From an uncultured Granulicatella sp. (GTDB lineage Bacteria > Bacillota > Bacilli > Lactobacillales > Aerococcaceae), in NCBI GenBank assembly GCA_938017885.1, contig CALIJD010000019.1:1-7807 (forward strand): DNA of 7,807 nucleotides. Reading direction: 5' to 3'. A program made the position numbers and the translations under genes. The notes below the pieces were generated by a model. That model worked only from the letters and a program-made list of their open reading frames with translations. It did no database searches and was not told the DNA's origin. The first letter of the stretch is position 1; each line of letters opens with the position of its first letter. Shown here piece by piece: positions 6,127-7,807 of the stretch.

Positions 6127-6168
6127 AAAAAAACCGCAACCTTACAGTTCAGTAAGATATTGCGGTTT
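6127..6168 (-). terminator. Intrinsic terminator of the ylxM-ffh operon
   Basis: A 9-bp stem AAACCGCAA/TTGCGGTTT (6131-6139 with 6160-6168) is extended past a small internal loop by CTTAC/GTAAG (6141-6145 with 6152-6156), with a 6-nt loop. On the minus strand it ends in seven T residues (6133-6127). It starts about 24 nt after the ffh stop and marks the end of that transcription unit. Confidence 0.9.
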
Positions 6169-6191
6169 AAATTATTTTATAACGCTGTTTC

Positions 6192-7628
6192 CTAACGTTT
6201 TTTCTTTAATTTTTTCAATTTATTTTGTTTTTGACGGCGTGCGTATTGTTGCATACCGATTTGAGCGAGCTTGTTTCCACGTCCGCCCATGCCCATTTGG
6301 TTCATCATGCCTTCTAGGCCTTTCATATTCCCGTTGGACATTTGGTTCATCATCTTCTTAGATTCATTGAACTGTTTAATTAAACGGTTTACTTCAGCAA
6401 GAGGACGAGCCGAACCTGCCGCAATCCGTTTACGACGAGCTTGTGATAAGATATCTGGATTTTCACGCTCTTGTGGAGTCATTGATAAGACGATAGCTTT
6501 CATACGTGCTGTATCTTTTGGATCCACTTTTAAGTCGTTTAGACCAGCCATTTTATTTAATCCTGGAATCATCTTCAAGATGTCTTCTAGCGGTCCCATC
6601 TTATTCACTTGGTCTAATTGGTCGATAAAGTCATTAAAGTCAAAAGTGTTGGCTTTAATTTTATCCGCCATCTCTTGCGCTTTTGCTTCATCGAAGTCTT
6701 GTTGGGCCTTCTCGATAAGGGTCATCATATCCCCCATACCAAGAATACGAGAAGCCATACGTTCTGGGTAGAAGATTTCGAAGTCTTCTAATTTTTCCCC
6801 ACGACCTGTAAACTTAATTGGTTTTCCTGTAACAGAACGGATTGATAGAGCCGCACCACCACGAGTGTCCCCATCAAGTTTTGTAAGGATAACCCCTGAG
6901 ATGTCTAGACGTTCATTGAACGTTTGAGCCACGTTTACGGCGTCTTGCCCTGTCATTGAGTCGACAACGAGTAAGATTTCGCTTGGGTTTGCAATTGCCT
7001 TGATGTTTTGTAATTCTTCCATCAGGGTTTCGTCAATATGCAAACGACCGGCCGTATCGATAATCACTAAGTCGCGACCATCAATTTTCGCTTTTTCAAT
7101 CGCTTGTTTGGCGATTTCCACTGGGCTGACTTGATTTCCAAGTGAGAATACTGGGAAGTTTAATTGTTTCCCTAATGTTTGTAATTGGTCAATCGCGGCT
7201 GGACGGTACACGTCGGCAGCAACTAATAATGGACGTTTCTTTTCATGTTTTGCCATGAAGGAAGCGAGTTTCCCAGCAGTCGTTGTTTTACCGGCCCCTT
7301 GTAGACCGACCATCATCACTACTGTTGGTGGTTTCGCTTCGAAACGGAATGGCGCTTGTTCGCCACCCATTAATTCTGTTAATTCTTCGTTAACAATTTT
7401 AACGACTTGTTGTGCTGGTGATAATGCTTCAAGCACATTGGCACCTAATGCACGTTCGTTCACTTTACGTACGAAATCTTTTACAACTTTGAAGTTAACG
7501 TCGGCTTCTAAAAGCGCAAGACGCACTTCACGCATCATTTGTTTTAAGTCAGCTTCCGTAATTTTTCCTTTTCGTGAAACGGAAGTCATCGCATTTTGCA
7601 GACGATCTGATAATCCTTCGAATGCCAT
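6192..7628 (-). CDS. ffh: Signal recognition particle protein Ffh (SRP54 GTPase)
   Basis: Ffh binds the SRP RNA and the signal sequences of nascent membrane proteins, and docks with receptor FtsY in a GTP-dependent step to deliver ribosomes to the Sec translocon. The 478 residues follow the full family layout. The helical N domain covers 1 to about 90. The GTPase domain (about 100-297) carries GLQGAGKTT (108-116), DVYRPAA (139-145), DTAGR (191-195), TKLD (249-252) and GRGEKLEDF (275-283). The methionine-rich M domain runs from about 300 to the end. The RNA-binding segment reads RRKRIAAGSARPLAEVNRLIKQF-like around 398-420, with GSA where many homologues have GSG. The C terminus is very basic. 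The start ATG follows AAGGAG by 7 nt. It sits 17 nt after ylxM, its usual partner. rpsP, which follows ffh in many Bacillota, is absent and a terminator comes next. Confidence 0.98.
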   Translation of the reverse strand: MAFEGLSDRLQNAMTSVSRKGKITEADLKQMMREVRLALLEADVNFKVVKDFVRKVNERALGANVLEALSPAQQVVKIVNEELTELMGGEQAPFRFEAKPPTVVMMVGLQGAGKTTTAGKLASFMAKHEKKRPLLVAADVYRPAAIDQLQTLGKQLNFPVFSLGNQVSPVEIAKQAIEKAKIDGRDLVIIDTAGRLHIDETLMEELQNIKAIANPSEILLVVDSMTGQDAVNVAQTFNERLDISGVILTKLDGDTRGGAALSIRSVTGKPIKFTGRGEKLEDFEIFYPERMASRILGMGDMMTLIEKAQQDFDEAKAQEMADKIKANTFDFNDFIDQLDQVNKMGPLEDILKMIPGLNKMAGLNDLKVDPKDTARMKAIVLSMTPQERENPDILSQARRKRIAAGSARPLAEVNRLIKQFNESKKMMNQMSNGNMKGLEGMMNQMGMGGRGNKLAQIGMQQYARRQKQNKLKKLKKKR

Positions 7629-7645
7629 AATTTCACTCCTTGAGT

Positions 7646-7807
7646 TTATTTATTCATCTCTTGTAATTTTGAAACAATTGAAGCAAGCTGTGCTGCCTCA
7701 GGATAGTTCTTTTGAATCTCTTTTTCTAATTCATCATAGTACTCTTGGCGTTTATAGAAATCAGCGACCAGATGTAATTTCTCTTCGTAGTTTTCTAATA
7801 ACTTTGC
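7646..7807 (-). CDS. ylxM: YlxM family protein, C-terminal part only
   Basis: The last 53 codons of a gene that enters from the right edge and ends with TAA at 7646-7648. The visible residues begin AKLLENYEEKLHLVADFYKR and end SKLQEMNK: a charged, helical tail of the kind found at the C terminus of YlxM, a small DNA-binding-type helix-turn-helix protein encoded next to ffh in Bacillota. The helix-turn-helix half lies outside the window. The 17-nt gap to ffh has no terminator, so the two are co-transcribed. YlxM is regarded as an accessory protein linked to the SRP pathway; its precise function is not shown by sequence. The identification leans on both position and resemblance. Confidence 0.85.
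   Translation of the reverse strand, partial: AKLLENYEEKLHLVADFYKRQEYYDELEKEIQKNYPEAAQLASIVSKLQEMNK

Overview
The window looks like chromosomal DNA of a low-GC Gram-positive bacterium, most likely a member of the Lactobacillales. This rests on the ylxM-ffh pair, strong AGGAGG-type ribosome binding sites, T-rich intrinsic terminators, and LmrCD/EfrAB-class ABC half-transporters. A Carnobacteriaceae/Enterococcaceae-like source is a guess from general resemblance; nothing in the window fixes the genus. Every convincing gene is on the minus strand, so transcription runs from the right end to the left end.

Right to left: (i) 7646-7807 holds the C-terminal end of YlxM, followed 17 nt later by complete ffh (SRP54, 6192-7628). 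Together they are the signal recognition particle unit, closed by a strong terminator at 6127-6168. (ii) 4756-6093 is a 14-segment DHA2-type MFS exporter with its own terminator (4711-4751). Its start is best placed at 6093, not at the upstream ATG at 6126, which abuts the ffh terminator. (iii) 4643 down to 1163 is a two-gene operon with a 20-nt overlap encoding an asymmetric heterodimeric ABC exporter. The first subunit has Asp in place of the Walker B catalytic Glu, and the second has a non-canonical signature motif, so one ATP site is canonical and one is degenerate. It has a plausible promoter and ends in a strong terminator (1121-1152). (iv) 851-1120 is a gene-poor, dyad-rich intergenic region. 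(v) 17-844 is a glycerophosphodiester phosphodiesterase-family gene with a near-consensus promoter directly upstream. Its stop codon is followed at once by a ribosome binding site and an ATG at position 6, so another gene probably continues off the left edge.

The genes are ordinary families: protein targeting, two drug or metabolite exporters, and a phosphodiesterase. The part that standard annotation does not explain is the 851-1120 intergenic region. It holds two copies of a 33-34-bp dyad module (968-1000 and 1023-1056) centred on ATACGTAT, 56 bp apart. It also has an independent GTAACA/TGTTAC repeat set and a possible 11-codon leader ORF. A 9-bp half of the same dyad (ACGTATCAT) sits beside the -35 of the ABC operon promoter. 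I infer operators for an unidentified regulator that is not encoded in this window. I saw no mobile element, CRISPR array, tRNA or rRNA.
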